The notes beneath the pieces are model-generated. The model saw only the letters and a program-made list of their open reading frames with translations, ran no database searches and was not told the origin of the DNA. From an uncultured Clostridia bacterium (GTDB lineage: Bacteria > Bacillota > Clostridia > TANB77 > CAG-508): a DNA stretch of 46,611 nt. Positions 15,098 to 26,305 of this stretch are shown here, one piece after another (within the stretch, counting starts at the first letter, position 1; each line of letters starts with the position of its first letter). Where the stretch lies: the NCBI GenBank assembly GCA_948976265.1, contig CARFUA010000003.1:65062-111672 (forward strand), read 5' to 3'. The position numbers and the translations under genes were made by a program.

Positions 15098-17096
15098 ATG
15101 TTTGGAACAAAGAAACAAGAAACTACGAATGAGTTTGAATTAGAAGTCAAAAAAGAAAAAGAAGTGAAAAGTATTTTCAAGAAAGAAGAGAAGGATTTGA
15201 AGCATTTGATTGCTCCAGGAGGAATTGATGCGAGTTATACAAATCATATTGAAATTGCTTCTGGTCGAACAAGATATGCTAGAAGCATGATTGTGGCAGC
15301 TTTGCCTAGAATGTGTACATTCCCGGAATTTTTGAGAGGGATGTATACGTTTGGTGATATTAATGTGTCTGTTTTTATTAATCCAGTGAGTGAGTCTACT
15401 TCTCAAACGGATTTGAACCGAACGATTAATGAGTTGGAATCTGAAAGGGTGGTTGCACAAGATAGAGGCGATATTAACAGGGAAAGAATTATTGCCCAGA
15501 AAAGAGCTGAAGCGGAAGAGTTAAGAGATGCGATTGCAGCAGGTTTTAATAAGTTATTTGATGCTACAATTATTTCCACAATTTTTGCTTATAGTATGGA
15601 TGAATTGGATAAATATACAGAATTGTTGAGCAACGAGATGTCTAAAAATTTGATTGATATGAAACCAGCTTGGGCGATGCAAGATGCTGCCTTTCGTTCG
15701 AATATGCCATTTTGTGAAAATAAATTAAATAAGTCGCATACTTTTGATAGAAGAGCAATGTCAACGGTATTTCCATTCTTTAATTCAGAGGTTGGTCATG
15801 ATGATGGAATTCCACTTGGATTTAACAAGCAAACAGGACTTCCAATATTGTACAATAATTTTAGTTCGAAATTGACGAATTATAATATGATTGTATTTGG
15901 AAAGTCTGGTGCTGGTAAATCAGTTACGATAAAGACACTTTCTGCACGTTCTTCGATTTTAATGGGAATCGAGAGTTTGGCTTTAGATGCAGAAGGTGAA
16001 TATGGTTCTGTTGCAGAATCTTTGGGTGGTGTTAATGTTGTTATTAGCCCAACTTCAAAAACAGTTATTAATGTTTTTGATATTGAACCTGAGGTAATTA
16101 GAGACGAGATAACAGGAAAAGAAAGAACGATTGTTAGTGTTGAAAATAAAGTAGAAGATGTTACGCAAGGTTTGCTTACGATGGCAAGACGGAAGTACAG
16201 GAAGTAAGGAAGTAAACGAACTTACAAAACAAATTATTTCTGAGTCTGTTTTGGAAGAATATGTGAGTCGTGGAATCAATAGTACAGTAGAAAGTTTGTA
16301 TGAAAAATCAAACGATGGACGTATTAATATGTCGCAAGATTATTTGGGAAAAGTGAAAAAGGAAATGCCTACGATTGGCTCTTGGTATAAGAGGATTTGT
16401 CGTAAGGCGCAGGAAAATGAAAATCCAGATTATCGTTTCCATTATAGTTATTTGGTAAAGGTTATGAAGCAATATGTTAGAGAATTGCATGGACAGATGG
16501 CGTATTTTGATGGGCAATCGACATTTGAATTGTTAGAGGGTGTGCCATTTATTAATTTGGATATTTCTCAATTGGAGGAAAGGTTTGCAAGACCACTTGC
16601 ACAACAAATTTTGCTTTCTTGGGTTTGGGAAAAATACGTTAAAAAGAATAGTGAAGATAAATCAAAAGCTTCCAAAAAGAGAGTGCTTATTGATGAAGCG
16701 TGGATGATGCTTCCACTTCCAGAAGCTGTTGATTTCTTGAATACTATGGCAAGACGTGCCAGAAAAAGAAATGTTTCATTGGCGGTTATTTCACAAAAAT
16801 TTCAAGATTTCTATGAAAAGCCAGAAGCACAAGCGGTTTTGACTTCGTCAGAAACTAAGCTATTTTTGGCACAGGATAAATCTGAAATTGAATATTTGAA
16901 GGAAGTATTTAAATTAAGTGAAGGTGAAGCTGGATTTTTGATTACTTGTGGAAGAGGTGAAGGATTGCTTAGAGTTGGTGGCGATTCTGCCATTTTATCG
17001 ATTCAGCCAACCAATAAAGAGTTTGAATTTGTGGAGACGAATTTAAATAAGCAAATTGAAATGGAAAAGGCTAGACAACAGCAAGGACAACAATAA
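15098..17096 (+). CDS. VirB4-like T4SS ATPase, reading frame shifted +1 at a CGG codon
   Basis: The protein powers secretion at the inner membrane. Walker A is GKSGAGKS (residues 268-275) and Walker B VLIDEAWMM (about 529-537, Asp and Glu conserved). The frame that starts at 15098 runs 364 codons to CGG at 16190-16192 and would stop four codons later; the downstream part is read one base on, from GGA at 16191. Skipping one base gives LTMAR-GSTGSKEVNEL and a single 665-residue protein covering the complete ATPase. The two P-loop motifs lie on opposite sides of the shift, so the machine cannot work without it. This is either programmed +1 frameshifting or an error. GGGAGG precedes ATG 15098. 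Confidence 0.85.
16190..16192 (+). other. +1 recoding site (CGG) in the virB4-like gene
   Basis: Context AGA-CGG-AAG; shifting by one base reads GGA. The zero-frame stop TAA follows four codons later. Confidence 0.7.
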
Positions 17097-17122
17097 TATT
17101 AACGTAAAAAATGAGGATATTG

Positions 17123-18301
17123 ATGAAAAAAATAATTAGTACACTGCTGGCAGTGATAATTTTATTGAATTTCATATTGTGCAATGAGTCGTATGTGATG
17201 GCTTTTCAAGGAACAGATTCAATTGGGGAGGATTCTATTACTGCGAAAGATCAAGAAATGCTTGTAAATGAAGGAAAATCGGAAGATAAATCGGGAGTCA
17301 TCGGAAACACAATTTTTGGTTGGAATTTGTTAGGAAATATATTTGGGACAATTGCAGGAATTTTGGCTGTTGCCAGTAATGTGTTTCCTTTGTTAATTCA
17401 AACTTGCATGACAATGCTTACAGGAACAATAGGAATTTTTACGATTGAAAAAGCAGTTTTTAATGAAATTGGTATATTTAATATTAATTATTTTAATCTA
17501 AAAAATACTTATGAATTGGGAACAGGTGCCAATAAGAAGGTAATCTCAAATTCGTCACTTACCAAAACGGTAAGAAAAAGTATTGCTGAATTTTATATAA
17601 TATTTCGTATTTTTGCAATTGCTTTGAGTTTGTTAGTTTTGATTTATGTGGGAATTCGAATGGCTTTATCAACGATTGCTTCAGATAAAGTAAAGTACAA
17701 AAAGATGTTGATTGCTTGGTTTGAGAGTATTATTATTTTGTTTATGATGCAGTATATTATAAGTCTGATTTTTAAGATTGGTGAGTTATTTGGAAATATA
17801 ATGTATGATATAAAGGTTATCTTAGGAGATGATGCTAGTTTTGAAGCAGATATTATGGATACCTTGACTTCTAATTTTATGGGAAGTTCGGGTTGGAACT
17901 ATGCTTTGAATTCAGTAATATATTGGTTTCTTGTATTCATACAAACGAAATTTTTTCTATCATATTTTAGAAGATTGGTTACGGTGGGATTTTTGATATT
18001 AATATCGCCGATTGTAACCATTACTTATTCGATTGATAAAGTGGGAGATGGAAAAGCACAGGCTTTTTCCGTGTGGTTTTCAGAATTGGCAGTTAATGTG
18101 TTTATTCAGCCAATTCATGCATTGATTTATTTAGTGTTTATGTATACGGCTGGTGCTATTGCGAAATATTCGATTTTGGTGGCTTTGTTATTTTTATTGT
18201 CTTTGACAAAGGTGGAAAAAGTAGTATTGCAGTTATTTAATTTGAAAAATGTAACGAGTTTAAAACCAGTTGAAGATGAAAGAAAAGGGAAAGGAAGTTA
18301 A
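17123..18301 (+). CDS. VirB6/TrbL-like polytopic T4SS protein A
   Basis: The 392-residue protein has a signal peptide (about 1-27) and about six further membrane helices, the plan of VirB6/TrbL, which forms part of the inner-membrane channel. The signature block shared with the two paralogues is KSIAEFYIIFRIFAIALSLL followed by GIRMALSTIASDKVKYKKML. A second shared block is RRLVTVGFLILISPIVTITY-SIDKVGDGKAQAFSVWFSE. I chose ATG 17123 because GAGGA lies five bases upstream; ATG 17111 is open but has no ribosome site. The next gene starts directly after its stop. It is the shortest of the three copies and lacks their long C-terminal soluble extension. Confidence 0.75.
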   Translation: MKKIISTLLAVIILLNFILCNESYVMAFQGTDSIGEDSITAKDQEMLVNEGKSEDKSGVIGNTIFGWNLLGNIFGTIAGILAVASNVFPLLIQTCMTMLTGTIGIFTIEKAVFNEIGIFNINYFNLKNTYELGTGANKKVISNSSLTKTVRKSIAEFYIIFRIFAIALSLLVLIYVGIRMALSTIASDKVKYKKMLIAWFESIIILFMMQYIISLIFKIGELFGNIMYDIKVILGDDASFEADIMDTLTSNFMGSSGWNYALNSVIYWFLVFIQTKFFLSYFRRLVTVGFLILISPIVTITYSIDKVGDGKAQAFSVWFSELAVNVFIQPIHALIYLVFMYTAGAIAKYSILVALLFLLSLTKVEKVVLQLFNLKNVTSLKPVEDERKGKGS

Positions 18302-19846
18302 ATGAGTCAAAAATACAAAAATGAAAAGCAATTGTATAGAAAAAAGATATGGATAGTAAGTATGGTATTTTTGACTTTAATTTTATGTTTGGCTGTTATG
18401 ATGCTAAATTTAACCCATCAAAAAAGAGAAGAAAAGCAGTTGGAGATTGCAACAGGGAATTTTAAGTCGATTAAAGATATTGTGGAGTATTATGGTTGTC
18501 AGTATGAAAAACAAGAAAACAGTGAATTAGAAGGCTATGAGTTGGATTGCTATATTGTATTTAAATATGAATTATACGATGGTGAAAAAAGCAATGAAAA
18601 ATTTTATCAAAATATGATTGATAAAATTGCTGAGTTTCTCAATTACAAAAGTTTTCGATTAATCGATCGAACAAAGGAAGAAAAAATTGAAATACAGGTG
18701 GTGGGCGACGGAAATAAGATACAAACGATTTTTATTAATGGAATTGAAGATTATTTTATTTATAAAGATTCCCAGATTAGTTTAAGCAAATATAAAGAAA
18801 TAAATGAAACTGAGATGTCGATTGAGGCTCCAGAATTAGTGTCTTGTTTACAAAATAATTGGGATGGCAGTACAAATTTTGGAACAAGAGAATCGATTTT
18901 TCAAAATTATTATATTTATTTTGATGAAGGCATTAAAACAAGGAGTGTGAGTGGGAAAATTTATCATGTTGTTTTTACGAATAATTATGTAAAACCTGTT
19001 GTAAATGGCTTTACTATTGGCGAAAAACATGATATAATAAAAAGAGAACTTGGAACACCGACTTTTCAAAGTGAAGATGGAAGTGTGATTGGATATAAAG
19101 GAAAAGACATTTATGTATTTTTTGAAAAAGACCAAATTTCCGTTTATCGAAATATAAAAGAAGAAGGATTTGACCAATTTTTTGCATTGGTGGATCAGTT
19201 TTTGGAAGAAGAATATACTTTGTTAGAGTTTATGAATGAGTTGACTTATTTATGGCCTGATTATGCAGAATATAAATATGATGCGGAAACAGTATTTTTA
19301 TCTTATCCTAATAGAGGGATTGACGTGAAAATTAATTATGACAATATGGATGGAATTATTTTATATAATAATATTGGAGTTAGCCAAAAGGTTGTCAATC
19401 AATATTTGGAGCATACGGAATTTGTGGCTCAGCTTCAAGTGGATAACGTTTATCTTGCTGAAATGAGAAGAATTGAGCAGGAAAAAGATTTAGAAGTCAA
19501 GTGCAAAGAATATAAAGAACAATTTGAAAAAGAGGATACGCGAAATCACGGTAAATTATATGATTATTATGCTGAGAGAGATTCAAATGAAAAGATAATA
19601 GCTATGTATTTTATTGCGCAGGATAAACAATTTATGAATTGTGAATTGCGTGAAGGAATTGATTCTTATTTGTGGATAAATGAAAATTGTTTGCTTTATA
19701 GTATTCGTGGAAAAGGAATTTATTATTATGATTTGAAAGCACAAACGAAAGGAGAAATTGTTACTGGAAATGAACCATTTAAGATGGATTCCTATAAAAA
19801 TCAAATTTTAAAGTATGATGATAAGGAAATGAGGATTGTATATTAA
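18302..19846 (+). CDS. Single-pass membrane protein of the T4SS operon, unknown function
   Basis: I do not recognise this 514-residue protein. It has a basic cytoplasmic N-terminus, one membrane helix (about 18-36) and a large, acidic, extracytoplasmic part of mixed alpha/beta character without cysteine pairs or known enzyme motifs. Stretches such as VKPVVNGFTIGEKHDIIKRELG followed by a GYKGKDIYVFFEKDQ segment recall SmpA/BamE-like or stalk domains, but not convincingly. It starts right after the VirB6-like stop codon (TAAATG), so translation is coupled, and it lies between two VirB6 paralogues, which suggests a structural part of the same envelope complex. Confidence 0.6.
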   Translation: MSQKYKNEKQLYRKKIWIVSMVFLTLILCLAVMMLNLTHQKREEKQLEIATGNFKSIKDIVEYYGCQYEKQENSELEGYELDCYIVFKYELYDGEKSNEKFYQNMIDKIAEFLNYKSFRLIDRTKEEKIEIQVVGDGNKIQTIFINGIEDYFIYKDSQISLSKYKEINETEMSIEAPELVSCLQNNWDGSTNFGTRESIFQNYYIYFDEGIKTRSVSGKIYHVVFTNNYVKPVVNGFTIGEKHDIIKRELGTPTFQSEDGSVIGYKGKDIYVFFEKDQISVYRNIKEEGFDQFFALVDQFLEEEYTLLEFMNELTYLWPDYAEYKYDAETVFLSYPNRGIDVKINYDNMDGIILYNNIGVSQKVVNQYLEHTEFVAQLQVDNVYLAEMRRIEQEKDLEVKCKEYKEQFEKEDTRNHGKLYDYYAERDSNEKIIAMYFIAQDKQFMNCELREGIDSYLWINENCLLYSIRGKGIYYYDLKAQTKGEIVTGNEPFKMDSYKNQILKYDDKEMRIVY

Positions 19847-19870
19847 ATCTTAAAGAAAGGAACGGTAAAC

Positions 19871-22800
19871 ATGAAATTGTTGATGAAAAAAATTTCATAT
19901 AAAATTTTAGTAATATCAATGATAACTGTGCTTTTATCATTCTTTTCGGTGTCTTCTGTTTCAGAAGCGAAGCTTAAAATAAAAGAAGGCGAATTTTATT
20001 ATACAGGAACGCAAGAAGGAAGCTATAAACCAGCTTCGAGTTTTTGGGATAAAATATTAAATGCATTAAGTGAAATAGCAAATTATTTACTGGGAATTAT
20101 GACTTTGGGTCTTAGAGGTGTGATTGTTGGCTGGATTGAGATTATGGAAATTTTATTAACAGCTATTTTGGGTGTCAAAACAGATATAGGAACTTTTTTC
20201 AAAGATGCCTTGGCTGGAATGGATAGTTATACTCAAAATATTGTTAATGTTGAGAAGATTATTTTTAATCGCGTTCCAATTTTACATGCCAATATTTTCA
20301 CCCAAGAAGATGGTGAAGAAACGAAGATAGAAACTGGCGATAAAAAAGATGTCAAAGAAATGAAAAAAGATGGCAAAAAAGTTGTAAGAATTATTAAAGA
20401 GTCAATTGCTAAATGGTATTATGTGATGCGTTTAATTGTGATTGCTTTTATGTTGTTGTTGCTGATTTTTATTGGAATCAAAATGGCGTTTTCAACAATT
20501 GCATCTGAAAAAGCGGTTTATAAACAAATGCTATTGGATTGGGTTGTTGGGATGATTATTGTTTTTTCAATCCATTATATTATGATTTTTATTTTGAATA
20601 TTAATGATAGTATTGTAAAATCATTGGAACCTTTGGCAAGAGAGAAACAGAATATTCAAGAAGAATATCAATATGGTTCTGAAGAGAATAAGAAAACTTC
20701 GTCAGAAATAGAAACTACTTTATATGAATCCGCAAGAACCAGAGCTTACAGCTTAAAAGTAACAGATGGTTTTACAGGAATGGTTATTTATGCAGTTTTG
20801 GTATATTATGCTTGGAAATTTGCTTTGATTTATTTTAGAAGAATCATTAATATTATTATTTTGACGTTATTGGCTCCAGCGATTGCGGCTTCGTATGCGT
20901 TTAATAAGGTAATGACAGGAAAGTCGAAAGTATTTTCTACTTGGCTTTCGGAATATATTATGAATATGATTGTTCAGATTGTCCATGCAGTTGTGTATGT
21001 TGCTTTTGTATCTATGGCACTTACGTTATCTTTGGTTTCGATAACAGGAACGGTTTTGGCGTTTGTGTTGTTGAATTTTATGGCAAGAGCAGACAATTTA
21101 ATCAGACGAATTTTCAAATTATCTGGTGGAAGTGGAAGTCTTTCAGGAGAAATGGCGGATCGAACAGGATTCAGACAGTTAAAAGAAGAAGCACAAGGAA
21201 TGAAAAATGCTATGTTAGGAGGTGCTGTAACTAAAGTAGCGATGAAGGCAACTTATGGTGCGATTGCCAAACCAATAGGAGCGCTAGGGTTGTCAGCATT
21301 GAGTCATACGGTAGCTGCGGTTGAGAATAGCAAACAGGGGCAAAAACGTAGGATGCAAACAGAAAAACAAGCTCAAGAGGATGAAGAAAAAGCAGCTCAA
21401 CAATATCTTGAAAATGACAAGGAAGCAATAGAGAATATAGAACGTATTGAATCTTTAGAAGCAAAAAAACAAGAACTTCTGAAAAAGTGGCATAAAAAAT
21501 TAACGCAAGAACAAATTGATGAGTTGATAGCAGAAGGAATTACACCAGAAGATGCAGAATATGTTGGAGCTTTAGCTAATTATGGAATTTCGCCTGAAGA
21601 ACAAAGAAAAGAACAGGAAAAGACACAAAAAGAAGTTGAAAAAATAGATAAGGAAATCAACAAGATAGAGGAAGAAATCCAGAAAGGGTTTATAAATCAA
21701 CAAGTTAATAATGGACAGTCTATTAAAGGAACCTTAAAAGGAAATTTGCGTAAGGCGTTATTAGACCTTGTGGAACAAGATAGTAAAACAGGGAAATATA
21801 AGAGTAAAAAAGTAAGAACATTACGTGAAGGTGGTGTGAAAGGAGCATTTTGGCGTAAAGCGATTGATAGTAAAGCATTGAGATTTAAGAACAATATGAA
21901 GTTGGCATCTTTGTTTGGACTAGATTCCGCAGAGGAAAAAGTATTAAAATCAATGATGAATTTTTGGAAAAGTAGAATTATAGCTTTTGGTTCAACGATT
22001 GCAGGAATTCCTTTGGCAGTGGTAAATCCAATGGTAGGAATGGCGTTATTAAGCAATTCAGCGTTTACTTATTTGAATGTGGCTACGAGAAGAAGAAGAT
22101 ACAAAACTAGAGCGGCTCGATTGCAAAAAGATACAACTTATACCTTTAAAGCATTTGGAGATGGGGCAGTTCGAAGATTAAGTAAGGCAGAAACGTATCA
22201 TGTATTAGAATTTGACCAATTGGATGCATTAAGGCATAAAAAAGTTCGAAAAGAAGTTGCTAACGTGATGAAATGGGCAAAAGCACAAGAGGCAATGGAA
22301 AAGAAGCTGAAAACTAAGACGGAAGTACTAGAAAAACAATATGCAGATGGTATAAATGATTATGAGCAAGCTGTAAAAAGAGATTTAGAGGGCAAAAGTG
22401 TAGAAGAGTTAGCTTTTGAACAGAAAATAAGAGAAAGAAATGTAGTAAATGTTGGTGATGGTGTATGCATGCAACTTCAAAATAATATTGCATTGAGCAA
22501 AGTTTTGGAGAGTATAAGAGATATTGATGGACGAAAAGATTTATCTTCGCAACAAAAAATACATAGAATACAAGAGGAAATTGAGAAGAATCGAAATTTG
22601 ATTATTACAGAAGCAATTACAACAGTATGTCAAACAAAGGGAATAATCGATATTACAAATTTAGATTTAACGGATAGTGATATGCATCAGATAAATTACA
22701 ATATCTTAGATTTAGTAGAAAAACAAGGATTTGTAAAAAAGGGAGAAATTGATTTGGAAAAAGCTGAGATTAATGAGGAATCAATTTCAAGTGTGTATTT

Positions 22801-23351
22801 AGAGTTAACAACTAATTATGAACAAACCAATAAAGTATTAGAAGAAAATATAGTATCATCTGCGATATTAGAATACATGCAAAAAAAAGGAGAGAAAAAT
22901 ATCAACAATTTGCAGACAGAAGAAGCAAAACAGACAATTTATGATATGATAAAAGATAAAATTATGCCAGATTCTTCTAAAGAATCGGCGTCTGTGATTG
23001 AAAAGTTGACAGGTAGAAATCGAGTAAAAGAGGAATTTGAATTATCTGAAGATATTGAGAAAAGTTTGGAAGAAAATATTAAGAAAGTTAAAAAAGTAAA
23101 AAAGCGGAAATTTAGGAAAAACAGAAGAAAAAGAGAAGTTAGTTGAAAGAGAATGGAATAGACAAATGAATGAAACCAAAAATAAATTAGAAGAAGCGTT
23201 GGAAACAGAAGATGATAGTGAATTACAAGATAAAGAACTGGACTTATTGTTTATATTGTCTAATTTAAAAAGGGAACAAACGAGGCTGGAGAAAATGGGA
23301 CATAAAACAAGAAATGTAATCGATTTTATGGAAAATAAAAATAGACGATAA
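19871..23351 (+). CDS. VirB6/TrbL-like T4SS protein B with long coiled-coil tail; +1 shift at CGG near the C-terminus
   Basis: The first 430 residues are a VirB6/TrbL membrane domain: signal peptide (1-33), several helices, and the shared block IAKWYYVMRLIVIAFMLLLL then GIKMAFSTIASEKAVYKQML. From about residue 470 it becomes a soluble, charged coiled-coil region rich in E, K and Q, with one hydrophobic patch near 700. The zero frame would stop 13 codons after CGG at 23105-23107 (residue 1079). Reading +1 from GGA at 23106 continues in an open frame for 81 more codons to 23351, exactly joining the stretch starting MNETKNKLEE, which otherwise has no ribosome site. The extended protein is 1159 residues, and the next gene begins 17 bases later. 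Confidence 0.72.
23105..23107 (+). other. +1 recoding site (CGG) near the end of VirB6-like gene B
   Basis: Context AAG-CGG-AAA; shifting by one base reads GGA and opens 81 further codons. Confidence 0.6.
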
Positions 23352-23367
23352 AAAGGGTGGTGAATCA

Positions 23368-25741
23368 ATGAAAATAAAAACCAAAACTAAAAAGACGTTA
23401 CTAAGAATATTGAGAACAACGATGATACTATGCTTTGCATTGAATTTAATTGAAATGATAGTAGGAGTTGAAAACCAATCGTATGCGGCTAGTGGGTTTA
23501 ATTTAGATAATTTGCTTGATGCAGGAGGAAGCGTTGGAATCATAGCAGCCTTGGGACTTCTTATGGGAGGAATTCCGCTTGTTATATTGAATGTATTGAA
23601 ATTAGTTATTATTGTAGTTGGGTTAGTATTACAAGCTCTTATTAGTGGAGTATATTCGAGTTTAGAAGCAGGAATACATCGGAGTGAGTTTAAGTAAAAT
23701 CATATTTGCAGGAACAGGAGATGCTAGCAAATTTTTAGATGTCAACTTTTTTCAACTTACAGGAAGTGGAATTACAAATGAATTATTAACATTTCGAACA
23801 GCGATTGCAAAATGGTATTATATATTACGATTAATTTCAGTGGCAATTTTATTGGTAATTTTAATTTATGTAGGAATTCGAATGGCGTTGTCAACCATTG
23901 CTTCTGAACAGGCTAAGTATAAACAAATGCTAGTGGATTGGGTTACGAGTTTAGCTTTATTATTTTTGTTACATTATATTATTATTTTTGCGATTACGGC
24001 GAATGGCTCTATTGTGACAGCATTAAGCAAAGTGTTTGAGAGCGATATTACTGAAGATATGATAAAAAATCTAATTCTAATAATGTTTTGGCCAGGACTA
24101 GAGGGACTATTTGCAGCACTTGTTTATTTGGTTTTTGTTGGACAAATCTTCTCTTTCCTATTAATGTATATCAAACGTATGGTGACAGTAGGATTTTTGA
24201 TTATGATTGCTCCTTTGATTACCATTACATATTCTATTGACAAAATTGGGGATGGAAAAGCGCAAGCTTTGAATGCGTGGTTAAAAGAGTTAGTTTATAA
24301 TATATTAATTCAGCCGTTCCACTGTGTTATATTTATGGCATTTTTTGATGCTATTGCTTCGATGTTTAAGAGCAATGCATTTGGAATAGGGGCTTATGTA
24401 TTTGCAATTGTGGTAATGCAGTTTATGAAAAAAGCGGAAGAGATTTTGAGAAAGATATTCCATTTCGAGGCAAGTTCAATGAGTTCTTTGAAGGAATCTG
24501 GACAAAGTATTGCCAATGCAACGGGAACTTTTGTTAAAACTGGTATGAAAGTCGGAGGCGCTGTTGCAGGAATTAAGGCTGCCGGTGGATTTACAAGTGC
24601 TAAAGAAAAATATCAAGATTTTAGAGCTAGTCAAAGAGCTAGAAAACAATTAAAACAATATTATAAAGATGATATTAAAGGAAAAAATGGTCCACCAAGT
24701 ATTACTGCTGGTTCATTTAAAGAATACGAACAAAGTGCACAAGGATTACAAAAATTTACTGCATTCAAGCAAAGCAATGCTTCTCAAATGGCGACAAGAG
24801 CTGAGGAAAATAGAGCAAAGAAAAAAGAGAAAAGAGAGCAAAAAGTCAAAGAAAAAGCAGAAATGCAATTACGCAATGAAATGGGAGATGCAACTTATGA
24901 AAGCTTAAAAGCAAGAGCAGATGGTGGAGATGAAGCAGCAAAAAGAGTGATTACCGATAAAGAAGATAAAGTTCGTCAAGGTTCTTTTCCAAAAAGAACT
25001 ATTAAGGGTGTGGCAAGTTTTGCTGGTAATGCAGCAAGTGGCGCATGGAATTCTGCAAAAGAAGGCAAAAAAAGGTTTTTTGCTACTGATTATGGAAAAC
25101 TAGTGTCAGCAGCAGCTAAAGATAGTACTAAAGTAGCAGGATTATTGGCAGGAGCAGCTTTTGGAGCTGGATTAGGTGACTTTAAAACAGCAGTTTCATT
25201 GGGACAAGCAGGATATGGTTTTGCAGCAGGATATTTAAAACAATCTACGGGAACGCTAGTTGGTGATTCTGTAGATAAAGCGCAACAGATTGCTGCAACG
25301 CTAGGATTAGATGTTAATAATCCAGAAGTGATACAATCGATTTTGGCTTCAGTTAGACAAGAAAAAGCAGCAGGACATTTGGATCCAAAGGCGATTACAG
25401 CTGAATTAGATAAATTGGAAAATATTATAGAATCTCTATACAGTGATAGAAATCAAGGAAATATTGACTTTAATGCGTTTAAATGTGAATTAGAAGCGGC
25501 AGCTCATTTGAAAGAACTAAACAGCCAAGAAGCAATTAGAGACTTGATTGAGAATAATTTTAGCCATTTTGATGACGATGATAAAGCTAAGATAGAAATT
25601 TCAGCAAGAAATTATATTAATAAAACTTTAATGGGAGGTATTGCTACAAATCAGTCTGCAATGGAAAGTTCTGAAAGAGATGTTGATGAGCATGATTTAA
25701 GAGTAACAGAAAAGGCAAGTAGTACCAATTTTTCAGCATAG
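23368..25741 (+). CDS. VirB6/TrbL-like T4SS protein C, reading frame shifted +1 at a CGG codon
   Basis: The zero frame from ATG 23368 encodes a signal peptide or anchor and two helices, reaches CGG at 23680-23682 (codon 105) and stops four codons later. The +1 frame from GGA at 23681 continues as GVSLSKIIFAGTGDASKFLD into the VirB6 block IAKWYYILRLISVAILLVIL and GIRMALSTIASEQAKYKQML, then RMVTVGFLIMIAPLITITYS. By comparison with proteins A and B the two parts make one protein of about 790 residues. After the membrane part (to about residue 400 of the joined protein) a soluble alanine/lysine-rich tail follows. GGGTGGTG precedes ATG 23368. A GTG at 23684 is open but has no spaced ribosome site. 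Confidence 0.8.
23680..23682 (+). other. +1 recoding site (CGG) in VirB6-like gene C
   Basis: Context CAT-CGG-AGT; shifting by one base reads GGA. The zero-frame stop TAA follows four codons later. Confidence 0.65.
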
Positions 25742-25766
25742 CGTTAAAAAATAAGGAGGGAAATTT

Positions 25767-26288
25767 ATGGCAAGTAAAAAGAAAAGGAATCAAAAAATTT
25801 ACGTAATAGGAGCAATGGTTCTTCTTATTGTAATACTTGCTATAAATTTTGGATTGACACAAAAGAAAAAGGAAATTCCAAATCAACAAGAGCAAACGAA
25901 AGAAGAAATAGCCAATCTAGAAAACGAAAATATAATTGCAAAACTACAGGGTATGGAAGAACGTGATAGAATAGAATATTATTTTGGCATGTTTTTGAGA
26001 GAAATGGAAGAGGAAGAATATGAAAAAGCTTATCAGTTGCTTTATGAAGACTTTAAGAAAAACTACTTTCCAACTCTTGACTCTTTTACGCAATACGCTC
26101 AAAAAACTTTTCCTGAAATGTCCGTAATTGAATATGAAAATATCGAAAGAAATGGAGATGTTTATATATTATGGATTACAATAGATGATGCTTTAAAAGG
26201 TGGACCTAATACAGAAAAACAAAAAATGAATGTTGTGGTTCGAGAAAATGATTATAATGATTTTGAAATGTCGTTTAGTGTAATATAA
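25767..26288 (+). CDS. VirB8-like / NTF2-fold membrane-anchored protein, short form
   Basis: This 173-residue protein has a basic N-terminus, one membrane helix (about 10-30), a short coiled linker and an extracytoplasmic domain of about 110 residues beginning RIEYYFGMFLREMEEEEYEK. The pattern EYEKAYQLLYEDFKKNYFPT is typical of NTF2-like folds, the fold of VirB8 and TcpC-type T4SS scaffold proteins, although sequence alone cannot assign VirB8. AAGGAGGG precedes the ATG. It is 25 bases after VirB6-like C and followed 17 bases later by a second anchored protein of the same plan, so the two may form a hetero-oligomer. Confidence 0.62.
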   Translation: MASKKKRNQKIYVIGAMVLLIVILAINFGLTQKKKEIPNQQEQTKEEIANLENENIIAKLQGMEERDRIEYYFGMFLREMEEEEYEKAYQLLYEDFKKNYFPTLDSFTQYAQKTFPEMSVIEYENIERNGDVYILWITIDDALKGGPNTEKQKMNVVVRENDYNDFEMSFSVI

Positions 26289-26305
26289 AATTAAGGAGAA
26301 AAGAT

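Noticed and set aside
16158..16330. Treating the VirB4-like, VirB6-like C and rsmH genes as ordinary pseudogenes or simple sequencing errors
   Set aside because: All breaks fall on CGG with the same +1 outcome, flanking codons are intact, and rsmH is a conserved housekeeping gene. Error cannot be fully excluded without reads, but it would have to be CGG-specific.
23166..23351. A separate 61-residue gene after VirB6-like B
   Set aside because: It has no ribosome site and its frame is open upstream exactly to the CGG of the preceding gene, so it is better read as that protein's recoded tail.
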